A DNA stretch of 64,000 nt from JBCBJX01 sp964342855 (GTDB taxonomy: Bacteria; Pseudomonadota; Alphaproteobacteria; Caulobacterales; Parvularculaceae): the NCBI GenBank assembly GCA_964342855.1, contig CAYFIB010000012.1, forward strand, positions 13,112 to 77,111, written 5' to 3'. The translations under genes were made by a program, and so were the position numbers. Shown here piece by piece: positions 1 to 7,197 of this stretch. The first letter of the stretch is position 1. The number at the start of each line of letters is the position of its first letter. Under the pieces are notes generated by a model. It saw nothing but the letters and a program-made list of their open reading frames with translations. It had not been told where the DNA came from and ran no database searches.

Positions 1-1
1 T

Positions 2-1039
2 CTCGCCGCGCTGCCGAGCGGGCGGCTGACGCGCAATGAGCGTTCGTTCATCGCCGAGGTCCTCATGTTCGCCTTACGCGGAAGCCCGACGCCGGAACGG
101 GTTGAGGTCGCGCGCCGCGCCGCCAAAATCGCCGAGCCCCCGCCGGCGCTCCTGCGCGAACTGCTGTTGGACGACGCGCCGGTCGCTATCGCGCTTCTGA
201 ATGACGCCGAACTGATCCCCGCGCATATTCTGGAAGAAGCGGCTCGGCGAGGCTCCCGCGAGCACCGCGTCGCCATCGCCGCGCGTCCGGACCTCACGAC
301 ATCTGTCGTCGACGCGCTACTGGAGCGCGAAGAGGACGAGGTGGTCCATCAGGTGCTGCGCACGCCGGTCGTCCTGTCGACGTCCGCGGTCGATCGTCTC
401 GTCTCCTACGCGGTCTTCAACCAGGAAGCCCTGCGCCTGCTGATCGAACGCGAAGAGCTGGAGCCGATTCAGGGATTCAATCTGTTCTGGCCGAGCGACC
501 GAGCCGGGCGTCGGCGCATTCTGCAACGCTTCGCCCTTGACCGCGGCGTCATTCAGGACGCGCTTGCGGATTTCTTCCCGGAGGTCTTTCGCGGGAAGGT
601 GAATGACGAATTTCTGCGCGACCTCCTGCGTCTGATCGAGCGCCGTCACCGTCCGCGCGGTCGTGACGGGCAGCCGGTCTCCATGGCGGTCGTGAAGCGG
701 ACCCTGCGCCTTGCGTTCACCGAACCGGGCCCGGAGCACGCCCAGTCCGTCGGGCTCGTCGCGGGTATCGACCCGAGCCTCGCGCGCCGCATCATCGAAG
801 ATGAAGGCGGCGAGCCGTTCGCGATCATGGCGAAAGCGACCGGCATCGAGCGCGGCGAATTCATTGATCTCTGCCGCATCTTTAAGCCCGACGACGCCGA
901 GGCGCGCATTCAGTTCTTCGACGTCACCGCCCGTGATTTCGCGCGCACCATCATCCGCGCATGGAACTGGTCTGATCGATTGAAGCGCAAAGCCGCGCAG
1001 GTCGAGGAGCCGCTCCTCGACGGGGCGTTGACGCACTAG
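2..1039 (+). CDS. DUF2336 domain protein, 5' end outside the window
   Basis: The reading frame is open from the first bases of the window, and the segment before the first ATG (position 65) continues the same helical, Leu/Arg-rich pattern. The gene therefore most likely starts upstream and is cut by the window edge. At least 345 residues are visible. The sequence has the repeated helical-pair texture of alphaproteobacterial DUF2336 proteins, with short blocks such as RPDL and LLEREEDEVVHQVL, and ends in a charged tail. No catalytic motif, signal peptide or membrane segment is visible. Function unknown; the family is common in Alphaproteobacteria and is often mentioned near motility or cell-cycle regulators, but nothing here fixes a role. 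It is followed by 141 bases without a gene before parA. Confidence 0.75.
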   Translation, partial: LAALPSGRLTRNERSFIAEVLMFALRGSPTPERVEVARRAAKIAEPPPALLRELLLDDAPVAIALLNDAELIPAHILEEAARRGSREHRVAIAARPDLTTSVVDALLEREEDEVVHQVLRTPVVLSTSAVDRLVSYAVFNQEALRLLIEREELEPIQGFNLFWPSDRAGRRRILQRFALDRGVIQDALADFFPEVFRGKVNDEFLRDLLRLIERRHRPRGRDGQPVSMAVVKRTLRLAFTEPGPEHAQSVGLVAGIDPSLARRIIEDEGGEPFAIMAKATGIERGEFIDLCRIFKPDDAEARIQFFDVTARDFARTIIRAWNWSDRLKRKAAQVEEPLLDGALTH

Positions 1040-1143
1040 CCAAAGTTGCAGCGTTCCGCTTAACGCCGCCGAAACGCGCCTCAGGCAAGGGTCAGGGCCG
1101 GTGCGAGCGGGGGCTTGCGTATCTAGTCCCTGTTCGCGCCGAC

Positions 1144-1153
1144 CTAGGCCTAG
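1144..1153. promoter_or_regulatory. perfect 10-base palindrome upstream of parA
   Basis: The sequence CTAGGCCTAG is its own reverse complement and lies 27 bases before the parA start codon, ahead of the GGGAG ribosome site at 1170-1174. ParA or ribbon-helix-helix proteins often autoregulate through short palindromes, so this could be an operator. That is inference from position only. Confidence 0.3.
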
Positions 1154-1180
1154 CGCCGTTACAGGGTTCGGGAGTGCGCC

Positions 1181-1915
1181 ATGGCGCCGACGATGCGCGT
1201 AATTGTTTTCGCCTCGCAGAAGGGCGGATCCGGCAAGACCACCTTGTCGGGCCACATCGCCGTGGAGGCGCAGCGTCAGGGGGCGGGGCCGGTCGCGCTG
1301 ATCGACACCGACCCGCAGGGCTCGCTGTCGAAATGGTGGAACGTCCGGAAAGATCCGGAACCCGCCTTCATCCAGTCGGTCTTCTCCAATCTTTTTTATG
1401 ATCTCGAGCAGGCGCGGAACCAGGGCTTCAAGCTCGTGGTCATCGACACGCCGCCCGCGGTCACGCGCGCCATCTCCGAGGTCGTCTCGTTCGCGGATCT
1501 CGTTGTTCTGCCGACGCGGCCGAGCCCGCACGACATGCGCGCCGTCGGCCCAACGGTCGATATCGTCGAGCAGCGCGGCAAGCAGATGGTCTTTGTCGTC
1601 AGCGCCGCGGCTCAAAAAGCGCGTATCACGTCAGAGGCCGCCATCGCGCTCTCCCAGCACGGCACCGTGGCGCCAACCATCATTCACCAGCGCGTTGATT
1701 TCGCCGCCTCGATGATCGACGGGCGCACGGTCATGGAGATCGACCCGACCGGCCGATCGGCGGTCGAGGTCAATCAGTTGTGGAAATATCTTGAGGAGAA
1801 GCTGAACCGCGTCGAAACGCCCGGCGCCGGTGCGCAGAAGGACGAGGCCATGCGGGCCGCCGTCGCCGCGACGCCGTTCGGCCGCCGGTCCTTCGGTCGC
1901 CGCGCCGTTCATTGA
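1181..1915 (+). CDS. ParA-family (MinD/ParA/Soj) ATPase
   Basis: A 244-residue P-loop ATPase of the ParA/MinD superfamily. Deviant Walker A KGGSGKTT is at residues 14-21, the A' motif DTDPQG at 42-47 and the Walker B aspartate in VVIDTPP at 86-92. It has no N-terminal DNA-binding extension, so it resembles small chromosomal or plasmid ParAs (type Ib-like) that position DNA, chemoreceptors or other cargo on the nucleoid. The start at 1181 follows GGGAG at 1170-1174; an in-frame ATG at 1193 is the alternative. The next gene encodes a ribbon-helix-helix protein and starts 15 bases downstream, so the two probably act together as ATPase and adaptor. No ParB gene is adjacent, so this is not the main chromosomal parAB. 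Cargo unknown. Confidence 0.88.
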   Translation: MAPTMRVIVFASQKGGSGKTTLSGHIAVEAQRQGAGPVALIDTDPQGSLSKWWNVRKDPEPAFIQSVFSNLFYDLEQARNQGFKLVVIDTPPAVTRAISEVVSFADLVVLPTRPSPHDMRAVGPTVDIVEQRGKQMVFVVSAAAQKARITSEAAIALSQHGTVAPTIIHQRVDFAASMIDGRTVMEIDPTGRSAVEVNQLWKYLEEKLNRVETPGAGAQKDEAMRAAVAATPFGRRSFGRRAVH

Positions 1916-1929
1916 TCGGAGGGCGCGCC

Positions 1930-2826
1930 ATGGAAGAGGACACCGAGTTCGCCGCCCTGTCGGCCGGACTGCTCGCCCGTAAGGGGCAGGCGACGCCGGC
2001 CATGGACGGCTTCACGCACGCTCGTTTCGGCCTGCCGGACGAAGAACGCGCGCGGCTTGAGCGGGGCTTCCCAAGCGGGCGTAAGCCGACGCCGCAGCCG
2101 CAACCGAGATTCGCGGACGGCCCGGACCTGTCAGCCTACGCCGATGACGATGATGAGGAAGACGACATTCCGTTCCTGAACGACGGCGATGAACCGGACG
2201 GCCCTGAGCTTCCTGCAGCCCTCGCTACCGAAACCGAAGACGACGCCGATGACGCGTCGGCGCCTCTCCCATCGATGGAGCGCGACGCCGACGCCGACGC
2301 GGAAGCGCCCGCGCTTCTTCGCGCGCCAGAGCGCCGCGAAGCGCCCGAACCGCAAAAACGTCCGAGCCTTCTGCGTAAGGCCGCTCAGGAAGCGGAAAAC
2401 CCGATCCGCGCCATCCGCGATGATCTGCGCAAGCGCATCGCCGATGCGCTGGGCATTCAGGGCCGCCTCGGCGCCGGTCGCAAAGAAAAAGAAGCCGATC
2501 TTGCGCGCCGCGCCGTGCGCGTCGCTTCGGATTCGCGTCCGGACCCCGCGTGCGAACGCCCGTGCGAAGAGGCGGCGAAATCCGCGCGCCGGGTGCAGGT
2601 TTCCTTTCGCGTCTCCACGCGCGACTTCATGCGTCTGAAGCTCGCCGCCGCGGAACTTGGCCGCCCCAGTCAGGATCTCATCATCGAGTCCGTGCACCGT
2701 CTTCTCGACGAGTACGGCGTGGAGCAGTTCGACGAGTGCGCGTGCCTCGCACGTGCGGCCGACGCGACGGACGAGCGGGACGCCGAAACGCTCAAGTCCA
2801 TCCTCTCTGATGAGGGCGAGCGCTAA
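1930..2826 (+). CDS. ribbon-helix-helix protein with acidic N-terminal region, ParA partner candidate
   Basis: A 298-residue protein. The ATG at 1930 is preferred because GGAGG (1918-1922) sits 7 bases before it; an upstream TTG at 1912 lies inside parA. Residues about 65-115 are strongly acidic and probably disordered (DDDDEEDD). The C-terminal 75 residues begin with VQVSFRVSTRDFMRLKLAA at about residue 223, a beta strand followed by two helices typical of ribbon-helix-helix DNA-binding or MobC/ParG-like domains. Tight linkage to ParA suggests an adaptor or centromere-binding role, as in ParA-ParG systems, but this is inferred. I do not recognise the full-length family. The end is cysteine- and acid-rich (DECACLARAAD). 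Confidence 0.7.
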   Translation: MEEDTEFAALSAGLLARKGQATPAMDGFTHARFGLPDEERARLERGFPSGRKPTPQPQPRFADGPDLSAYADDDDEEDDIPFLNDGDEPDGPELPAALATETEDDADDASAPLPSMERDADADAEAPALLRAPERREAPEPQKRPSLLRKAAQEAENPIRAIRDDLRKRIADALGIQGRLGAGRKEKEADLARRAVRVASDSRPDPACERPCEEAAKSARRVQVSFRVSTRDFMRLKLAAAELGRPSQDLIIESVHRLLDEYGVEQFDECACLARAADATDERDAETLKSILSDEGER

Positions 2827-2909
2827 GGCGTTGATATTCGGTCCCGGTTCGACCATGGTCCCGCCAGCGCCGTTCGGCGCATTCGTTTCGGGAACCGACG
2901 CGGGACCCC

Positions 2910-3389
2910 ATGGGGCGCATCATCTTTCTCACCATCGCGTTGACTGCGCTGTGGTTCATGTTGTCCGGCTACTTCGACGTGCCGCTTCTCCTGTTCTTTG
3001 GGGCGGCCTCGATTGCGCTGTGCGTGTGGCTTTCTGTGCGCGCGCGGGTGCTGGATGACGAAGGCGCGCCGCTGGAGCTCGGCTTCGGCATCGTCAGCTA
3101 TTGGGCCTGGCTCTTCTTCGAAATCGGCAAGGCGAACCTGATCGTCGCCCGCGAGGCGCTGGCGATCACGCCGAAGCTCAGCCCGCAGATGGTCCGCGTG
3201 CCCGCGAAGCAGACATCGGTTTCAGGCCGCGTCATCTTCGCCCAGTCGATCACGCTGACACCCGGCACCGTCTCGGTGGATCTGAAGCATGGCGACGTGC
3301 TGGTGCACGCGCTGACGGAAGAACTCGCCGACATCGAGGCGATGGCTGAGATGGGCGAGCGCGTCCGGAAACTCGGCGGCGCCTCATGA
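2910..3389 (+). CDS. mrpE: Na+/H+ (cation/proton) antiporter subunit E
   Basis: A 159-residue membrane protein of the MrpE/PhaE/MnhE family, first gene of the Mrp operon. Two N-terminal hydrophobic segments (about residues 1-45) and a third near 60-75 precede a cytosolic domain with the family signature SITLTPGTVSVDL. Subunit E is a non-pumping structural subunit at the distal end of the Mrp complex in the inner membrane. Its TGA overlaps the ATG of mrpF (ATGA at 3386-3389), implying translational coupling. The 83 bases before it hold no clear promoter. Confidence 0.93.
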   Translation: MGRIIFLTIALTALWFMLSGYFDVPLLLFFGAASIALCVWLSVRARVLDDEGAPLELGFGIVSYWAWLFFEIGKANLIVAREALAITPKLSPQMVRVPAKQTSVSGRVIFAQSITLTPGTVSVDLKHGDVLVHALTEELADIEAMAEMGERVRKLGGAS

Positions 3390-3685
3390 TGTACGCCGTC
3401 GCCGCCGCCGCGCTCATCGGCGCCATGGCGCTTGCGCTCGCGCGGGCGCTCGCCGGACCGTCGCTTTACGACCGCGTGCTCGCCGGCAACTCCTTCGGCA
3501 CCAAGACGGTGCTGCTGCTCGGCCTCACGGGCTATCTGACCGGGCGTCCGGACTTTCTCGACATCGCCATCCTCTACGCCCTCATCAATTTTGTCGGCAC
3601 GATCGCAATCCTGAAGTTCTTCCGCTACCGCTCGCTGTCCGTCGCCATGGACGACAGCCGCGAAGGCGAGGGAGGCGGTGCATGA
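3386..3685 (+). CDS. mrpF: cation/proton antiporter subunit F
   Basis: A 99-residue, three-helix membrane subunit of the MrpF/PhaF family with the family block GPSLYDRVLAGNSFGT near residues 23-38. In the Mrp complex, F packs with E and G in the lateral membrane arm. The start ATG overlaps the mrpE stop and its own stop overlaps the mrpG start at 3682, so E, F and G are translated as a coupled set. The length is normal for the family. Confidence 0.92.
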   Translation: MMYAVAAAALIGAMALALARALAGPSLYDRVLAGNSFGTKTVLLLGLTGYLTGRPDFLDIAILYALINFVGTIAILKFFRYRSLSVAMDDSREGEGGGA

Positions 3686-4020
3686 GCTGGGCGCTGATCG
3701 CCGACATTCTGTCCTGGGCGCTGTTCCTATTCGGCGGCGGCTTCGTTCTCGCCGGCGCGATCGGGATGATCCGCTTTCCGGACTTCTACACGCGCGTCCA
3801 TGCCGCCGGCGTCACCGATACGCTGGGCGCGGACCTTATTCTCCTCGGCATGGCGCTGCAGGCGACGACCTGGATTGAAGTCGCGAAACTTTTCCTCATC
3901 GGCGCGTTCATGTTCCTGACGAGCCCGACGACCAGCCACGCGACGGCGCATGCGGCGTGGGTCGCAGGGATGAACCCGATGCTCGGCAAGGAACTGAAGC
4001 GCGGGGAGGGCGACGACTGA
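3682..4020 (+). CDS. mrpG: cation/proton antiporter subunit G
   Basis: A 112-residue membrane protein of the MrpG/PhaG/MnhG family. The signature IGMIRFPDFYTRVHAAG sits after the first membrane helix, followed by TDTLGADLILLGM and a third helix ending in LTSPTTSHATAHAAW. This is the usual length and layout. The final TGA shares its A with the ATG of the next gene (TGATG at 4018-4022). It is a structural subunit of the Mrp/Mbh-type membrane arm. Confidence 0.93.
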   Translation: MSWALIADILSWALFLFGGGFVLAGAIGMIRFPDFYTRVHAAGVTDTLGADLILLGMALQATTWIEVAKLFLIGAFMFLTSPTTSHATAHAAWVAGMNPMLGKELKRGEGDD

Positions 4021-4619
4021 TGTTCCATACGCCGGTCAGCCCCATCCTCCTTCTGGATCTGGCGATCCTGTCGCTCCTCGTCGTGACGGCGCTCGCGATG
4101 ATCCGCGTGCGGCGGCTCTTCGCCGTCGTCATGCTCTCAGGGATTTATTCGCTTCTGTCGGCGGCGTTCTTCGTGTCGCTCGACGCGGTCGATGTCGCCT
4201 TCACGGAGGCGGCCGTCGGCGCGGGGATTTCAACCGCGCTGCTCCTCGGCGGCATGCTGCTGACGGCGCGCCGCGAAAAAGAAGCCTCATCCCGACGCGC
4301 GCCCTATGCGTTCGCGATCGTCTGCGTGGTCGGCGCGGCGCTCTTTTACGCCAGTCTCGACATGCCGGCCTTCGCCGATCCGAACAGTCCCGTGAACACC
4401 GGCGTCGGCATGGACTATGTCGAGAAGACGCAAAACGAGATCGGCCTGCCGAACATCGTGACAGCGGTGCTGGCGAGCTATCGCGGCTACGACACCCTCG
4501 GCGAAACGCTGGTCGTTTTCACCGCCGGTCTCGCGGTTATTCTGCTGCTCGGCGTCGGCACGGCGCGTGGCGGCAAGGCGGCGAAAGACCCGGACGCGGA
4601 ACAGGCGGAGGAGAGCTGA
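4020..4619 (+). CDS. DUF4040/MbhD-MbhE-like subunit, equivalent to the MrpA C-terminal region
   Basis: A 199-residue membrane protein; ATG at 4020 overlaps the mrpG stop, so a longer reading from 3957 is not favoured. Residues 1-85 hold three helices with the DUF4040/MbhD block VVMLSGIYSLLSAAFF and DVAFTEAAVGAGIS, including the conserved acidic residue in FTEA. Residues about 95-185 match the MbhE part (PNIVTAVLASYRGYDTLGET followed by a final helix). In Bacillus-type Mrp this module is fused to the end of MrpA; here it stands alone, as in membrane-bound hydrogenases and related Mrp operons. It probably links the E/F/G/B/C subunits to an antiporter subunit. Confidence 0.85.
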   Translation: MFHTPVSPILLLDLAILSLLVVTALAMIRVRRLFAVVMLSGIYSLLSAAFFVSLDAVDVAFTEAAVGAGISTALLLGGMLLTARREKEASSRRAPYAFAIVCVVGAALFYASLDMPAFADPNSPVNTGVGMDYVEKTQNEIGLPNIVTAVLASYRGYDTLGETLVVFTAGLAVILLLGVGTARGGKAAKDPDAEQAEES

Positions 4620-5059
4620 TGGGCCACTACATCCTCCGCGTCGTCACCAAAATCCTGTTCGCGCCGATCCTTCTGTTCGCGCTCTATGTTCAGTTTCACG
4701 GCGACTACGGGCCGGGCGGCGGCTTTCAGGCGGGCGTCATCTTCGCGGTCGCCTTCATTCTGCATGCCCTGGTGTTCGGCGCTGAAGAGACGCGCAAAAT
4801 CGCGCCGGAAGGCGTCCTGCGCGTGCTGATGGTTCTCGGCGTTCTCATTTATGCCGGAACCGGCGTCGCGACCATGCTCCTCGGCGCGCCCTTTCTCGGC
4901 TATGACGCGATCGTTCCTGAAAGCACGCACCATGCGGGCCAACACTACGGCATTCTGATCGTCGAGCTCGGCGTCGGGATCGCCGTCGCATCCACCATGC
5001 TCACCATCTTCTACCACTTCGTCGGCCGCGAGCCCGAAATCGACAGCGCGGACTGGTAG
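4619..5059 (+). CDS. mrpB: cation/proton antiporter subunit B (MnhB domain)
   Basis: A 146-residue, four-helix MnhB-domain protein. The family signature YVQFHGDYGPGGGFQAG is at about residues 22-38, followed by helices ending in TMLTIFYHF. The start ATG overlaps the previous stop (TGATG at 4617-4621). In other Mrp systems this is either MrpB or the MrpB-like tail of MrpA; the free-standing form fits the Mbh-like gene order here (MbhF). It is an inner-membrane structural subunit. Confidence 0.92.
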   Translation: MGHYILRVVTKILFAPILLFALYVQFHGDYGPGGGFQAGVIFAVAFILHALVFGAEETRKIAPEGVLRVLMVLGVLIYAGTGVATMLLGAPFLGYDAIVPESTHHAGQHYGILIVELGVGIAVASTMLTIFYHFVGREPEIDSADW

Positions 5060-5062
5060 GCG

Positions 5063-5677
5063 ATGCTGGAATTCATTCTCGAGCGCTACAACTACTGGAT
5101 CGTCATCATCCTGATGATGGCAGGGCTCTATATCGTCTTCGCGCGCGGCAACCTCGTGAAGAAGCTGATCGGGCTCAACCTGTTCCAGACGTCCGTCTTC
5201 ATCTTCTACATCACCCTTGGGAAGGTGGCCGGCGGCACCGCGCCGATCCTGATCGGCGGCCACGGCGGCGGACATGGGGACGAGCACGGCGCCGAACATG
5301 GCGCGGAGGCCGGACACGCCGTCGACGCTGCGCACGCAGCCGACACGTCACACGCCAATAACGCCGCCCACGCGGCGGAACAGGGCGCGGAAGAGGTCGC
5401 GCACCATGCGGCGGAGGCGGCCCATAGCGCCGCCGACTACGCCCATGACGCCGCGCACGCCGCGACGGAGACGGTCGCCGAAGTCGTTTACTCGAACCCG
5501 CTGCCGCACGTTCTCATTCTGACGGCCATCGTCGTCGGCGTTGCGACCACGGCGGTGGGGCTCTCCCTCGCCGTGCGCATTCGCGAGGCCTACGGAACGG
5601 TTGAAGAAGACGAACTTGACGACATGGACTACGAAGCGGAGTTCGGCGTTCCCGAACCGCAAGGGGAGGGCGCGTAG
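5063..5677 (+). CDS. mrpC: cation/proton antiporter subunit C (NuoK-like) with a His/Ala-rich insertion
   Basis: A 204-residue protein, clearly longer than the usual MrpC of about 110-125 residues. Helices 1 and 2 (residues about 10-60, with LIGLNLFQTSVFIFYI) and helix 3 (about 145-172, LPHVLILTAIVVGVATTAVG) are those of NuoK/MrpC, which contributes to the proton path beside MrpD. Between helices 2 and 3 is an insertion at about residues 67-135 made almost entirely of Gly, Ala, Glu, Asp and 13 histidines. By topology it is a loop on one face of the membrane, and it looks metal-binding or pH-responsive, which is inference. The gene starts 3 bases after mrpB and its TAG overlaps the GTG of the next gene. 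Confidence 0.9.
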   Translation: MLEFILERYNYWIVIILMMAGLYIVFARGNLVKKLIGLNLFQTSVFIFYITLGKVAGGTAPILIGGHGGGHGDEHGAEHGAEAGHAVDAAHAADTSHANNAAHAAEQGAEEVAHHAAEAAHSAADYAHDAAHAATETVAEVVYSNPLPHVLILTAIVVGVATTAVGLSLAVRIREAYGTVEEDELDDMDYEAEFGVPEPQGEGA

Positions 5678-7197
5678 TGGCCGGCCCCGTCGAGACATAC
5701 TCGTTCGTCGATCAACTGCCGGCGCTGCAGATCGTCGTTCCGCTGGTCGCCGCGCCGATCACGATCCTCATGCCGAAGGGCCGTGCCCCGTGGGCCTGGG
5801 CGTGCCTCGTCGCCGCCGCGACGTTCCTGATCTCGCTCGGTCTGTTGCATGAGGTCGTCGCCCATGGCGTGATCTCCTACAAACTCGGCGGCTGGGCGCC
5901 GCCCTGGGGCATCGAATATCGCATCGATCTGGCGAACGCGCTCGTCCTCGCGCTCGTCTCAGGGATCGCGGCGTTCGTCATGCCGTTCTCGTACCGATCG
6001 ATCATCACCGAGATCGACGAGCGTCAGATCCCGTTTTTCTACGCCGCGCTCCTCATCTGCATGACGGGTCTTCTCGGCGTCACGATCACCGGCGACGCCT
6101 TCAACGTCTTCGTCTTCCTCGAGGTCTCCTCGCTCGCCACGTACGCCCTCGTGGCCATGGGCGGGCGCCATGACCGGCGGGCCCTGCACGCCGCGTTCAA
6201 CTATCTCGTCATGGGGACGATCGGCGCGACCTTCTTCGTCATCGGCCTTGGCCTCCTCTATCAGGCGACCGGCACGCTCAATATGGCGGACATCCGCGAC
6301 AAGCTGGAGGGCCTGGACAATCGCGTCGTGCAGGCGGGCTTCGCCTTCATCGTCGTCGGCATCGGGCTGAAGCTCGCCATGTTCCCGCTGCATCTGTGGC
6401 TGCCGAACGCCTATGCGCACGCGCCGTCGGCGGTGACGGCCTTCATCGCGGCGACGTCCACCAAGGTCGCGGTCTACGTCATCATCCGCTTCCTCTTCAC
6501 GGTGTTTCCTCAGGACACCTCCTTCGAGCAGGCGGCTCTGACTTATGTGCTCCTGCCGCTCGGGGTGATCGGCATGTTCGCCGCTTCGCTCGTCGCGGTG
6601 TTCCAGTCGGACGTGAAGCGCATGCTGGCGTACTCTTCGGTCGCACAGATCGGCTACATGCTGCTGGGGATCGGCCTTGGCTCGGTCGACGGCGTCGCCG
6701 CGGCGCTCGTCCACCTCGTCAATCACGGCCTCATGAAAGCGGCGCTCTTCATGTCGGTCGCCTGCGTCATGCTGCGTCTCGGCGCGCGCCATATCGATGC
6801 GTTCGCCGGGCTCGCGAGGCGCATGCCGTGGACGGCGTCGGCGTTCATCGTTTCAGGGCTCTCCCTCGTCGGCGTGCCGCTGACGGTCGGGTTCGTCTCC
6901 AAATGGCAGCTTCTGAAGGCGAGCTTCGCCGGCGGCGCGCCGTGGGCGGGCTTCCTCATCGTCGCGAGCTCGTTGCTCGCGGTCATCTATATCGGCCGCA
7001 TCATCGAGATGATGGTGCTGCGCGAGGCGCCAAGCGAGGGGCCCTACGCAAAGCCGGTGAAAGAGGCGCCGCTGGAGATGCTCATCCCCATGTGGATCCT
7101 CGTCGCGGCGAACATCTATTTCGGTCTGCGCACGGAGTTCACCGCCGGGCTCGCCCTGAAGGCGGCTGAAGCGCTCTTCGGCGTCGGGGGCGGCTGA
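5677..7197 (+). CDS. mrpD: cation/proton antiporter subunit D (first MrpD/NuoN-like)
   Basis: A 506-residue polytopic protein of the proton-conducting transporter family (MrpD, NuoL/M/N). It starts with GTG overlapping the mrpC stop (TAGTG at 5675-5679). Visible landmarks are the acidic-helix segment FVFLEVSSLATYALVAMGG, the lysine helix GLKLAMFPLHLWLPNAYAHAP and SDVKRMLAYSSVAQIGYM with its lysine, then NHGLMKAALFM. These charged residues form the central proton channel of each antiporter module. It is closest to classical MrpD by order (directly after mrpC). One of three antiporter subunits in this operon. Confidence 0.92.
   Translation: MAGPVETYSFVDQLPALQIVVPLVAAPITILMPKGRAPWAWACLVAAATFLISLGLLHEVVAHGVISYKLGGWAPPWGIEYRIDLANALVLALVSGIAAFVMPFSYRSIITEIDERQIPFFYAALLICMTGLLGVTITGDAFNVFVFLEVSSLATYALVAMGGRHDRRALHAAFNYLVMGTIGATFFVIGLGLLYQATGTLNMADIRDKLEGLDNRVVQAGFAFIVVGIGLKLAMFPLHLWLPNAYAHAPSAVTAFIAATSTKVAVYVIIRFLFTVFPQDTSFEQAALTYVLLPLGVIGMFAASLVAVFQSDVKRMLAYSSVAQIGYMLLGIGLGSVDGVAAALVHLVNHGLMKAALFMSVACVMLRLGARHIDAFAGLARRMPWTASAFIVSGLSLVGVPLTVGFVSKWQLLKASFAGGAPWAGFLIVASSLLAVIYIGRIIEMMVLREAPSEGPYAKPVKEAPLEMLIPMWILVAANIYFGLRTEFTAGLALKAAEALFGVGGG

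Noticed and set aside
317..1615. 432-codon minus-strand open frame over DUF2336 and parA
   Set aside because: Antisense shadow of two well supported genes in GC-rich DNA; its translation is Arg/Asp-rich with no family pattern.
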